Below are positions 35,642 to 44,089 of a stretch of DNA of 64,000 nt, piece after piece. Position 1 is the stretch's first letter. Each line of letters opens with the position of its first letter. The DNA lies in assembly GCA_028285415.1 (NCBI GenBank), contig JANQPF010000009.1, positions 496,001-560,000 on the forward strand, given 5' to 3'. This DNA comes from Pseudomonadales bacterium (GTDB lineage: Bacteria > Pseudomonadota > Gammaproteobacteria > Pseudomonadales > Azotimanducaceae). Made by a program: the position numbers and the translations under genes. The notes under the pieces were generated by a model, which was not told the DNA's origin, ran no database searches, and saw only the letters and a list, made by a program, of their open reading frames with translations.

Positions 35642-35721
35642 CAGAAAATACATTCTAGAGCACCGCTACGCACTAATCATCAGCTCACTGTTCGCATTTC
35701 AATACTAGAAATAAATTTCTA
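35642..35721. promoter_or_regulatory. TAGAAAT-AA-ATTTCTA palindrome and partial copy (TetR operator candidate)
   Basis: TAGAAATAAATTTCTA at 35706-35721 is a dyad with perfect 7-bp arms around AA. A weaker relative, CAGAAAATACATTCTAG, lies at 35642-35658 near the TetR start. The full dyad is 60 bp before the TonB receptor ATG, where it could block RNA polymerase. Assignment to the divergent TetR protein is inferred from position. Confidence 0.5.
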
Positions 35722-35781
35722 TTTCTATTATTTTCGGAAACAGGAGTAATCCAGATATGTCATGCGATAGGGGGAGATCGA

Positions 35782-38013
35782 ATGCTGAATATCAACCTGC
35801 GAGCCTTAACGGCTCCCGTCCTTCTTCTGCTTTCAGGCATTGCCCTGGCGACTGAGGGGCCTGCACGTCAGCACGTCATCGAAGAGGTATTGGTGACGGC
35901 AACTAAGAAAGCGGCGGCAGAAAATGCGCAAAGCGTGCCCATTGCCGTATCCGTGTTCAGCGGCGAGGCGTTGGAAGCCGCGCAAATGAACAACATGAGC
36001 GATCTTCAGGTCTGGATACCCAACGTACAGCTCGAAGAGCACACCACCGTACCCAGCAGCACCTCATTTTCGATCAGGGGGCTCGGCACAGGATCCAGCA
36101 TTCCGTCTGACGATCCACCGGTTGGTGTTTTCATGGACGGCATTGTCATGGGCATATTACACGGCTCCAATCTGGACGTATTCGACCTCGAAGCGGTTGA
36201 GGTCCTGCGCGGCCCTCAGGGCACGCTGTTCGGGCGCAACGTCAGCGCCGGTGCGATCGTTGCCCGTACGCGCCGCCCGACGTTCGATTTCGAAGGTGAC
36301 GTCAGCGTGACGGCAGGCAACTTCGGGCGTCAGGACGCAGCCGTCAGGTTATCCGGTCCGCTTGTCGAAGACCGACTTGCAGGAAAAATTACCGTTCTGT
36401 ACCGCAGTCACGACGGCTACCATGAGAACGAGTTCTCGGGCACTCCGGTCACCCGGCTTTTCGGACGCAGTCTGAGCTTCGACGACGACTACGGTGAGGA
36501 AGAGAGTCTGCTGATCCGCCCGTCCCTGCGTTTCACCCCCACCGAGAACCTCACCATCGATATCATCGGTGAGTACGGCGAAACAGAAGGTGACGGCATG
36601 CCCTGGCGCGCCGTATTTTCCCCCTTTGGCGCACAGCTACCCAGCGGCGAACAGGACGTCATCGCGCAACACAATGGACTTAGAGAAGTTGACACTCGAG
36701 GTGTCGTGTTAGACGTAAACTGGGACATTGCCAACGGCACCTTCACATCAATCACGGGTTGGCGTGACAACGAAAGTCTCGTCATTTTCGATACTGAAGG
36801 TAGCGCCGCGAGCATCTTCGACTTCTACATCAGTCCTGATCAGGACCAGATCTCACAGGAGATTCGCTGGTCCGGCACGCCGTTCGATAATGAAGTGGAG
36901 GTTACCGTCGGGGCGTACTACTTCAGCCAGGACGTTGTCTATCGCGAGGGAAGACTGATTTTCGGTGCGGTCAACCAGGGACTAGGCGGCGACATCGAGC
37001 ACAACACGTGGGCCGCGTTCGGCAGCGTGAGTATGCCGCTGGGCGAACGCAGCAAGCTGGAGTTCGGGCTGCGTTACACGGAAGAGGAAAAAGAAACGCG
37101 GCAGGTTGTCGGTCAAACCAGCGGTTTCTGCGACGTCATTACCGGAAACTGCACGTTTAACTTTGTCGACGATGACAACTGGTCGAATGTCACCCCCTCG
37201 GTGAGTTATACGTATGCGCCGAACGACAACTCCATGCTCTGGTTCAGTTACAGTCGAGGCTATCGCAGCGGTGGATTCAACCTCAGACACACCAACGAGG
37301 CGGAGTCTCCCGTTTACGACGAAGAGGTGGTTGATGCCTTCGAGGTAGGCTACAAAGCCGATCTGGGTGAGAAAGTTCGCTTCAACGCCTCCGTTTTCCA
37401 CCATACCTACGACGATCAACAAGTTGTGCGCCTCAACCCCGACGCGTCGCAGGTCACTGTGAACGCAGCGAAGTCGACGGCAGTCGGTCTGGACCTGGAG
37501 CTCGGATGGCTGGTGACCGAGTCGTTTTCGATCCGCGCAAACGCCGGGATTATCGATACTGAGGTCGACGACATGGATCCGGGCGTACTGGCGGCTATCA
37601 ACGCCGGTCGGGCTGTGACCAACTTTCCGCGAGTCGACAACCCCGCCGCGCCACAGGGGCTCCCCCCGGTCCGCGTCAGCGATCTCGAAATCGGCTTCCC
37701 GACCGAAACCGGCGGGCTGACGCTGCAGTGGGACATTCCATTCGACAGCGGCGCTTACGTTACCTTCACTACCAGCGCGAGCTATACCGGCCAGTACACG
37801 TCGGGCAACCAGATTTTCGAGTTCGACGCGACAACCATGGTGAACTTCGGCGTGTCTTTCACATCACGAGACGCTCGATGGAACGTTGCGCTGTTTGGTG
37901 AGAACGTGACCGATGAAGAATACATCCTGGGCTATGTGGAAAGCGCGTTGGGGATCACGGCGCCGACTCTTCCCGGGCCTCGCTGGGCCATGCAATTGAA
38001 CTACTCGTTCTGA
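35782..38013 (+). CDS. TonB-dependent receptor
   Basis: A 743-residue outer-membrane receptor; AGGGGGAG precedes the ATG. Signal peptide (APVLLLLSGIALA), TonB-box region IEEVLVTATKK, then a plug (SVPIAVSVFSGEAL, SIRGLGTG, VGVFMDGIVMG, VLRGPQGTLFGRNVSAGAI). The rest is a 22-strand barrel ending in GPRWAMQLNYSF with the terminal Phe needed for Bam insertion. Members of this VTATKK-type clade are commonly linked to uptake of hydrophobic organic substrates rather than siderophores; the ligand here is unknown. Confidence 0.9.
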   Translation: MLNINLRALTAPVLLLLSGIALATEGPARQHVIEEVLVTATKKAAAENAQSVPIAVSVFSGEALEAAQMNNMSDLQVWIPNVQLEEHTTVPSSTSFSIRGLGTGSSIPSDDPPVGVFMDGIVMGILHGSNLDVFDLEAVEVLRGPQGTLFGRNVSAGAIVARTRRPTFDFEGDVSVTAGNFGRQDAAVRLSGPLVEDRLAGKITVLYRSHDGYHENEFSGTPVTRLFGRSLSFDDDYGEEESLLIRPSLRFTPTENLTIDIIGEYGETEGDGMPWRAVFSPFGAQLPSGEQDVIAQHNGLREVDTRGVVLDVNWDIANGTFTSITGWRDNESLVIFDTEGSAASIFDFYISPDQDQISQEIRWSGTPFDNEVEVTVGAYYFSQDVVYREGRLIFGAVNQGLGGDIEHNTWAAFGSVSMPLGERSKLEFGLRYTEEEKETRQVVGQTSGFCDVITGNCTFNFVDDDNWSNVTPSVSYTYAPNDNSMLWFSYSRGYRSGGFNLRHTNEAESPVYDEEVVDAFEVGYKADLGEKVRFNASVFHHTYDDQQVVRLNPDASQVTVNAAKSTAVGLDLELGWLVTESFSIRANAGIIDTEVDDMDPGVLAAINAGRAVTNFPRVDNPAAPQGLPPVRVSDLEIGFPTETGGLTLQWDIPFDSGAYVTFTTSASYTGQYTSGNQIFEFDATTMVNFGVSFTSRDARWNVALFGENVTDEEYILGYVESALGITAPTLPGPRWAMQLNYSF

Positions 38014-38043
38014 CAAAAACACGCCGCGTCAGGCGAACAAAGG

Positions 38044-39414
38044 TCACCAAGCTGGCGCATGACGTCCGAGTTCCCCCGCTGGCAACTCCCAGGACATCTG
38101 CAAACCTGTCGCGCTGCCAGGCGGCCGCAGGCGGCGGGCGGGTCCCCAGCTTGTCATCTCCATGCCGTCGAGCCAATCGTCCTCGCCGGGGCGGCGAATC
38201 GCTGCGTCGAGATCACCCTGGGGACCCCCCATCAACAAATGGGCAGTACGCGCCAGAGAACATCTGACGCGCGTCCCTGTTCCCGCCGCGAGCCGCCTTC
38301 GCAGCGCGCTCACCGCTGCGGCGGCCATTAGATAACCGGTTGCGTGATCGAGTGCCTGCACCGGTAATGGGAACGGCTTGTTCGAACCAGTGGCGGTCAT
38401 CCCGGCGTGGGCAATGCCACACGACATCTGTACCAGGCTGTCGAATCCTCGACGCCCCGCCCAGGGACCCGTCCAACCGTAGGCATTGAGGCAGACGTCA
38501 ATCAGGCCAGGTCGGATTTTCTGCCGCTGTTCGATACCGAAGCCAAGCCGTTCCAATGCGTCAGCACGGTAGCCGTGTACGAGCACATCAGAGCGCGACA
38601 ACAACTGTTCGAAATTGGCACGGCCCGATGCGGTTTTGAGATCGACGCGGGCACAGCGTTTGCCAAGAGTCACTTCCGGGATGACAGCACCTTCATCCCA
38701 TTCCAATGGATCGAGCCGTAACACGTCAGCACCCAGACCGGCAAGGAAGCGGGTACAGACTGGACCTGCGAGCACGCGGGTAAGATCAAGAACGCGAACC
38801 CCCGCAAGAGGCTGGCTTTCATGAGGAGTGGGATTTGGCACTGGACCGATCCCATTGTCGGCTAGATCGATCAGCGGTTCGTCACAAACTTCGGCACCAT
38901 TTGGATGCGACCGCCAGGCGGTTTCGCTCCGCATGGCTGCTGCACACCCACCCGCGGCAACAATATCCGCCTCGAGCTGGTCGACCTGCCATTTCACAAC
39001 GCTTGTCGAAACCTGATCTCTGCTGCTACCACAACTCAGCACACTGAAAGCGGCACGCCGATGGTGTGGCGCGTTGGTGTGCAAACGAATCCAGCCGTCG
39101 GCTCCGGCGTAGTCTCCGGCAAGGTCGTCCCAAACCGCTGGAAGCTCCCAGCCGCGGGGGGAAATCGTCCCCCTGAACCAATAGGATGCAATCCTCCGAT
39201 CGACGTTCACCGTCGCAACCATTTCTTTGTCAGAAACCTCCGCCGCATAGGCGGAAGCTTCGGCAATGGCGCAGCCGACGCTCGCTGCTGCCAGATCCGT
39301 TACCGAATAGACCGACGGCAGCATCCCCGAGCCGCCCACTTCGATACCAGGCGACCGGGTATCGCCCAGAGCGCTGCGGATCTCACGAACGAACTGAGCA
39401 CAAGCGTCTGTCAT
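38044..39414 (-). CDS. CoA-transferase family III (CaiB/BaiF)
   Basis: A 456-residue protein. The N-terminal 200 residues look like an incomplete copy of the family fold. The main domain begins SQPLAGVRVLDLTRVLAGPVCTRFLAGLGADV, followed by VDLKTASGRANFEQLLSRSDVLVHGYR, and RRGFDSLVQMSCGIA carries the Asp expected to form the acyl anhydride. It transfers CoA between carboxylic acids without free intermediates. It is the third gene behind the TonB receptor and nitronate monooxygenase on this strand. Confidence 0.8.
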   Translation of the reverse strand: MTDACAQFVREIRSALGDTRSPGIEVGGSGMLPSVYSVTDLAAASVGCAIAEASAYAAEVSDKEMVATVNVDRRIASYWFRGTISPRGWELPAVWDDLAGDYAGADGWIRLHTNAPHHRRAAFSVLSCGSSRDQVSTSVVKWQVDQLEADIVAAGGCAAAMRSETAWRSHPNGAEVCDEPLIDLADNGIGPVPNPTPHESQPLAGVRVLDLTRVLAGPVCTRFLAGLGADVLRLDPLEWDEGAVIPEVTLGKRCARVDLKTASGRANFEQLLSRSDVLVHGYRADALERLGFGIEQRQKIRPGLIDVCLNAYGWTGPWAGRRGFDSLVQMSCGIAHAGMTATGSNKPFPLPVQALDHATGYLMAAAAVSALRRRLAAGTGTRVRCSLARTAHLLMGGPQGDLDAAIRRPGEDDWLDGMEMTSWGPARRLRPPGSATGLQMSWELPAGELGRHAPAW

Positions 39415-39468
39415 ATCTCAGGAGGCATTGCATCGAGGGATTAGATCATCTGCAAGCTACCACGAATT

Positions 39469-40428
39469 TCACCCAAGTGCCGTTGCGAAGTCCTTCCGAG
39501 CGTTGGCGTATTCTTCGATCAGTTGCCGACACAACGTTTCCACCGGCAGTACTTCCTTGGTTGCACCGATCCCGTGCCCTGCCGACCAGATGCCTTTGTA
39601 ACGCTGCTTGGATTGGCCGTCGGAGGTGACAATGGCGCCCGGCTTGGTCATCGCCAGTTCCTCGAGGTCGATCCCGGCTTTGACCAGACTCGGGGCGTAC
39701 CAGTTTGCAGGTGCCCCATCGAGAGCGGCGGAGAGAAATATGTCCGTTGCGGATCCTGCCACCATGCAGTTCTGGTACTCGTCCGGCGCATTTGATTCTT
39801 GCGTTGCGATGAACCGAGTGCCCATGTAGACCATCGCCGCACCCAGCGCCTCAGCCGCGAGGACGTCCCGACCGCAGGTTAGACCACCGGCAAGGATGAT
39901 AGGTTTGTCCGTGACGGCTTTGATTTCGCTGACGAGCGCAAACGGATTTAAAGTCCCGCAATGCCCTCCTGCGCCGCCCGCAACGGCAATCAAAGCATCC
40001 GCACCGGCATCGACGGCTTTTTCCGCATGCCGCGCCGACGCGACATCGTGAAAGGCGACGCCGCCGTAATCATGAATGCGCTGAAAAACATCCGTCGGGG
40101 CGCCCTTGGACGTCAATACGATCGGCACTCTGTGCTGTTCAACCAACGCCAGATCGCCTTCGTATCGCGCATTGCTCGGGTGCACCACCAGGTTCACCGC
40201 AAAAGGTGCCGGGTTTTCTCCGGCATCTTCAGCCGTCCGCAAAGCGTCTTCGGTTTCATCCAACCACTGAGCAAACACTTCCCGGGTGCGGGTGCAATGC
40301 GCCGGAAAGCTGCCGATGACACCCGAACGACAGGAAGCAACCGCCATTTTGGGGTTGGACACTAAAAACATGGGAGCAACAATTAATGGGATCTGCAACC
40401 GAGGTGCAAAATCAAACGGGATGGTCAT
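39469..40428 (-). CDS. Nitronate monooxygenase family flavoprotein
   Basis: A 319-residue TIM-barrel flavoprotein with AAGGGG before the ATG. PLIVAPMFLVSNPKMAVA opens the barrel. AVAGGAGGHCG holds the conserved His near FMN, and IILAGGLTCGRDVLAAEALGAAMVYMGTRFIATQES binds the phosphate in consecutive motifs. Family members oxidise nitronates or, in related branches, act as FMN-dependent reductases of enoyl or quinone substrates. It starts 29 bp after the TonB receptor gene ends, so it is in its operon. Confidence 0.8.
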   Translation of the reverse strand: MTIPFDFAPRLQIPLIVAPMFLVSNPKMAVASCRSGVIGSFPAHCTRTREVFAQWLDETEDALRTAEDAGENPAPFAVNLVVHPSNARYEGDLALVEQHRVPIVLTSKGAPTDVFQRIHDYGGVAFHDVASARHAEKAVDAGADALIAVAGGAGGHCGTLNPFALVSEIKAVTDKPIILAGGLTCGRDVLAAEALGAAMVYMGTRFIATQESNAPDEYQNCMVAGSATDIFLSAALDGAPANWYAPSLVKAGIDLEELAMTKPGAIVTSDGQSKQRYKGIWSAGHGIGATKEVLPVETLCRQLIEEYANARKDFATALG

Positions 40429-40457
40429 TCACTTTTCCCCTTCATGCCCATCGCGCG

Positions 40458-42722
40458 CTAGTTGAAGAAGTACCTGAACTCAACGCCGACCCGGCGTCCT
40501 TTCATTAACCCGGCCAGATGCGCACCGTCAGGCAGGTTGATTTCCGTGCTCTGCGTATAGATTGCGTGGTCCGTGACGTTGCGGCCGTACAGCGAAAGCT
40601 CCCAGGCACCCTCGAGCGGAGACAAAGCAAAGTTCACGTCCAGAGTTTCGACAATCCCCCGGCTTGCCGTGTTGTCGTTGTTGAACACGCTGTCTCGGTG
40701 GGTGAACAGCAGCTGCGACGACAAGTTGAAGTCGCCGATCAGAACATCGTGCAGGAGCCCGAAGTTATACATCAGCTCCGGCGTGTTCGGCAGCTCGAGT
40801 CCAAAGTCCGTCTGATCGATGACCCCATCCGCGTTGAGGTCCGCATCGATTTCCTTGTATTCGCCATCGTTTACCCCGATGGCGTAGGTCAGCGTGAGGT
40901 TATCAGTAATGAACGCCCGGCCGTCCAGCTCCAACCCCGTGAACCGGGCTTTGGCCACATTGTCAGAGGTTTGCGAGAGGTCCGCCGCGAGGGCAACGCG
41001 CTGCAGATCGGTGGCCTCGAGGACAAAAAACGCCGCGTTCATGCGAAATCGATCACTCACGTCCCATTTCAGACCTACTTCGATCTGATCCATGCGCTCT
41101 TCGTCCACCGGCACACGATCGTCAGCGACGTTGGAGCGACGCAGGTTGAAGTTGCCCGCGCGAAAGCTGCGAGAAACAGAGCCGTAGAGCATGGCATCGT
41201 CGCCAACGTCCCAGGTAACGCCGCCACGGAAGGAGAGATTGCTCCAATCGTCGCTGTTGCGTAAATCGATGAAGCAAGAACCGTCGCCGACCACAAAGCC
41301 GCAGCCGACAAAACGCTGGGCACCTTCGAATGCACTGTTGTTGTTGAGCGCATGACTGGCGGTGGACTTCTCTTCCTCGGTCCAGCGCAGGCCCGCTGAT
41401 AGCGTCACCGTATCGGAAACGGCCCAATCGGTGTTTGCGAATACACCCCAAGTTTCAGAATCTTGTGTGCCCCCGCCGCTACGATTGAGCCACACCGGCG
41501 CGGCATTGACGCGCAACGATTGGTTGGTTTCGCTCACGAGATCGACGTCGAGGTAGTAAACGCCCGTGGTGACGTCGAAATCGCCAAAGGTGCCGAAGTA
41601 TCTGAGCTCGTTGCTCCAGTGTTCCACCTCGTTGCCGCCCCAGGCAGGGAAGGTAGCAACTGGCGTGCCGTCGATGTCCCCTTGTGACGTCTGTTCGAGA
41701 TCGCGCCAACCATAGATGTTCGTAATGGTGCCGTCACCAAACGCCACGTCGATGGTCGTCGTGAAAGTAACGGAATCCACTCGTTGCTCGAAGAAGTGAT
41801 CCAACACCGGGCAGGCGGGACCCACTTCCAAACCCCGGCAACTGCCGACCATCTCAGTGCCAAAGTCCAATTCGCCTTTCTCAAAGAAGCCCAGACTGCC
41901 GTCAGGCCGCGCACGATTGTCCTGCCGCTTGTGCGATTGATTGATCAGGCCGGTGCCATCTTGATCGAAATACTCGTACTGAACGAGAAAGTTCACGCTT
42001 TCCGTGGCATCCCAGGAGAGCGCACCCCGCACAATCGTGACCTCGTTCTCCCCGAAATCGTCGCCATCAAATTCGTTTTCGAACCAGCCACCGTCGTCGT
42101 TGCGATACACCGCAAGCTTCCCGTTGAGACCTTCAACCAGCGGGCCGGTGACCGTGCCGCTGACGGTGACATCTTCGCCGGTCCCACGAAATCCGGAGTC
42201 CGCGCGAATACGCACGTCTGCTTCGAACTCATCCGTGGGTTTCTTCGTCGAGACCAGAACCGCACCACCAACGACGTTGCGGCCTTGCAACACACCCTGC
42301 GGGCCTCTGAGAATCTCAATGCTGGCCAGATCGAAGTTGTCGAACACGGTCCCTTGACCCGTTGGGTTATAGACGCCGTCAACAAACACCCCGACGGTCG
42401 GATCGACCGATAGTATCGAGCTTGTGGGCGTGACCCCCCGGATGCTGAAAAAAGCGGTGCCCTGCGTCGTGATTGGCTGCAGGTTTGCGTTGGGCGCCAG
42501 AAACGCAATGTCCGATAGATCTTTGAACTTGAGCGCATCCATCTGCGACTCACCGATGGCAGTGATCGCAATAGGTACGTCTTGTACGTTCTCTACGACG
42601 CTCTTTTTCGTGGCGGTGACTACAACTTCTTCGATCAGGCGATCACGGGCCGTTTCTGCGACCACCGCCGGGACAGTCAAAACGGCAAACAAAGCCGCGA
42701 ATCTGGCTAGCATAGATTTCAT
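40458..42722 (-). CDS. TonB-dependent receptor (Crp-type regulon member)
   Basis: A 754-residue receptor. The ATG at 42722 is chosen for the GGAGAGG just upstream and because it gives a proper signal peptide (LARFAALFAVLTVPAVVA). TonB-box region LIEEVVVTATKK, plug (VPIAITAIGESQ, FFSIRGVTPTSSI, VGVFVDGVYNPTGQG, ILRGPQGVLQGRNVVGGAV) and a barrel ending VGVEFRYFFN. The last residue is Asn after Phe, a slight departure from the usual terminal Phe. A CooA-like operator lies 68 bp upstream of the start. It likely imports the substrate degraded by the 38-55 kb enzymes. Confidence 0.9.
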   Translation of the reverse strand: MKSMLARFAALFAVLTVPAVVAETARDRLIEEVVVTATKKSVVENVQDVPIAITAIGESQMDALKFKDLSDIAFLAPNANLQPITTQGTAFFSIRGVTPTSSILSVDPTVGVFVDGVYNPTGQGTVFDNFDLASIEILRGPQGVLQGRNVVGGAVLVSTKKPTDEFEADVRIRADSGFRGTGEDVTVSGTVTGPLVEGLNGKLAVYRNDDGGWFENEFDGDDFGENEVTIVRGALSWDATESVNFLVQYEYFDQDGTGLINQSHKRQDNRARPDGSLGFFEKGELDFGTEMVGSCRGLEVGPACPVLDHFFEQRVDSVTFTTTIDVAFGDGTITNIYGWRDLEQTSQGDIDGTPVATFPAWGGNEVEHWSNELRYFGTFGDFDVTTGVYYLDVDLVSETNQSLRVNAAPVWLNRSGGGTQDSETWGVFANTDWAVSDTVTLSAGLRWTEEEKSTASHALNNNSAFEGAQRFVGCGFVVGDGSCFIDLRNSDDWSNLSFRGGVTWDVGDDAMLYGSVSRSFRAGNFNLRRSNVADDRVPVDEERMDQIEVGLKWDVSDRFRMNAAFFVLEATDLQRVALAADLSQTSDNVAKARFTGLELDGRAFITDNLTLTYAIGVNDGEYKEIDADLNADGVIDQTDFGLELPNTPELMYNFGLLHDVLIGDFNLSSQLLFTHRDSVFNNDNTASRGIVETLDVNFALSPLEGAWELSLYGRNVTDHAIYTQSTEINLPDGAHLAGLMKGRRVGVEFRYFFN

Positions 42723-42789
42723 AACCTCTCCATTTTCCGCACATCTTGTGTGCATGTCGGAGAGGTTAGCGATCGCACCCCGGGTCGAC

Positions 42790-42805
42790 TGTCAAATTTA
42801 CGACA
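42790..42805. promoter_or_regulatory. Crp-type operator site C, TGTCA-N6-CGACA
   Basis: TGTCAAATTTACGACA matches TGTCA-N6-CGACA exactly, the consensus known for the CooA operator. On the minus strand it is followed after 21 bp by TAACCT as a poor -10, then the TonB receptor ATG (68 bp from the site). This is the spacing of a class II activator centred near -41.5. Confidence 0.65.
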
Positions 42806-42811
42806 ATCTCT

Positions 42812-44089
42812 CTACGCGGCCACGCCGGATTCCGCTTTGGCGCCTTCATAGTCCTTCTTAAACGAAAAGCTACTCATGACGAAAAGACCACCGGCGATGA
42901 GATACGTGACGGAAACCACCAGCAGCGCCATCTCGAGGCCTGCCGCGGAGTTTTCGGCGCCAAATAGATCGCTCAACATACCTACCATCGCGCCCCCCAC
43001 GCCATAGCCGATGAAACTCAAGGCCAGCGTCTTCGAGGCGGACGCCATGCCGCGCATGTGCACCGGCGCTGTGCTCTGGATCATAGCGTTCGAGATACCC
43101 AGCATTGCGTTACCGGTGAGCGCTGTCATTGCAAAAAAAGCAAGAGACAACCAGTAGACGTCGACATAAAGCGCGGCAACTTTGAAAGGGAATACGAGAA
43201 ACAAGGTGCCCGCAATGATCCACGGATACCAACGCAGATCCCTTGTACCCAGTTTGTCGGCAACGTAGGACGCGACCAGCATGGCAATCAAGCCGAGCAG
43301 GCCAATCACAGGTCCGAACGTAAGCCCAACCTCCGACGCGCTCAGCTCGAACTTGCGCATGTAAAAGGAAGGCATCCACTGAGTTGTGCCGTTGGCGGCG
43401 ATGGACTTGAACGCCGAACCGAACACCACGAGCAAGAACGTTCGCGTCGAAAACAGATGAAAAAAGGACGCCCAGAACGGCGCCGTTTTGACCTCGGTGA
43501 GACCATCCGCTTCACCCCTCTCGGGGGCCTTGACCGTAAACGCGATCACCAATGCCAGAAGGACTCCCGGCACACCAAATATCACGAACGTCATGCGCCA
43601 GCCGACAGCTTCGGTGAGCAAACCGCCCAGGAAAAGAGAGAGCATCACACCCACGGGGATTCCGGCGCTGCACACTGAAATGGCGGTGGCGCGGTAGCGC
43701 ATCGGGTATTTGTCCGAAATCATCGAGTACGTGGTCGGGGTAACGCCAGCTTCGCCTGCGGCAACGCCGATTCGTGCCATCAATAGCTGCAAAAAAGATG
43801 ACACCGCGCCGCACACGGCAGTCATGCTGCTCCAGACGGTGAGGCATCCAACGAGCACAGTTTTTCGGGATAAGACGGTGTCTGCTACGCGACCAATCGG
43901 TAGCGCCAACAAGGCATGGGTGATGCCAAATGCCAGCGCAAGGTAGCCGAGCTCCGAGTCGGTGAGATCCAGATCGAGTTTTACAGACTCTTGCACGATG
44001 GACAGAACCTGTCTGTCCAGGAAATTGAAGACAGAAACCAGAAACAGAATCCCCAGGAGATACTTTCCTGAACTCGACAACACGTTCAT
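42812..44089 (-). CDS. MFS transporter (spinster-like)
   Basis: A 425-residue twelve-helix major facilitator. It starts YLLGILFLVSVFNFLDRQVLSIV and carries the loop-2/3 signature GRVADTVLSRKTVLVG and ARIGVAAGEAGVTPTTYSMISDKYP, typical of the spinster-type branch found in degradation clusters. Its start overlaps the stop of the double CoA-transferase (ATGA). It probably carries the same acid that the transferase activates across the inner membrane. Confidence 0.85.
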   Translation of the reverse strand: MNVLSSSGKYLLGILFLVSVFNFLDRQVLSIVQESVKLDLDLTDSELGYLALAFGITHALLALPIGRVADTVLSRKTVLVGCLTVWSSMTAVCGAVSSFLQLLMARIGVAAGEAGVTPTTYSMISDKYPMRYRATAISVCSAGIPVGVMLSLFLGGLLTEAVGWRMTFVIFGVPGVLLALVIAFTVKAPERGEADGLTEVKTAPFWASFFHLFSTRTFLLVVFGSAFKSIAANGTTQWMPSFYMRKFELSASEVGLTFGPVIGLLGLIAMLVASYVADKLGTRDLRWYPWIIAGTLFLVFPFKVAALYVDVYWLSLAFFAMTALTGNAMLGISNAMIQSTAPVHMRGMASASKTLALSFIGYGVGGAMVGMLSDLFGAENSAAGLEMALLVVSVTYLIAGGLFVMSSFSFKKDYEGAKAESGVAA

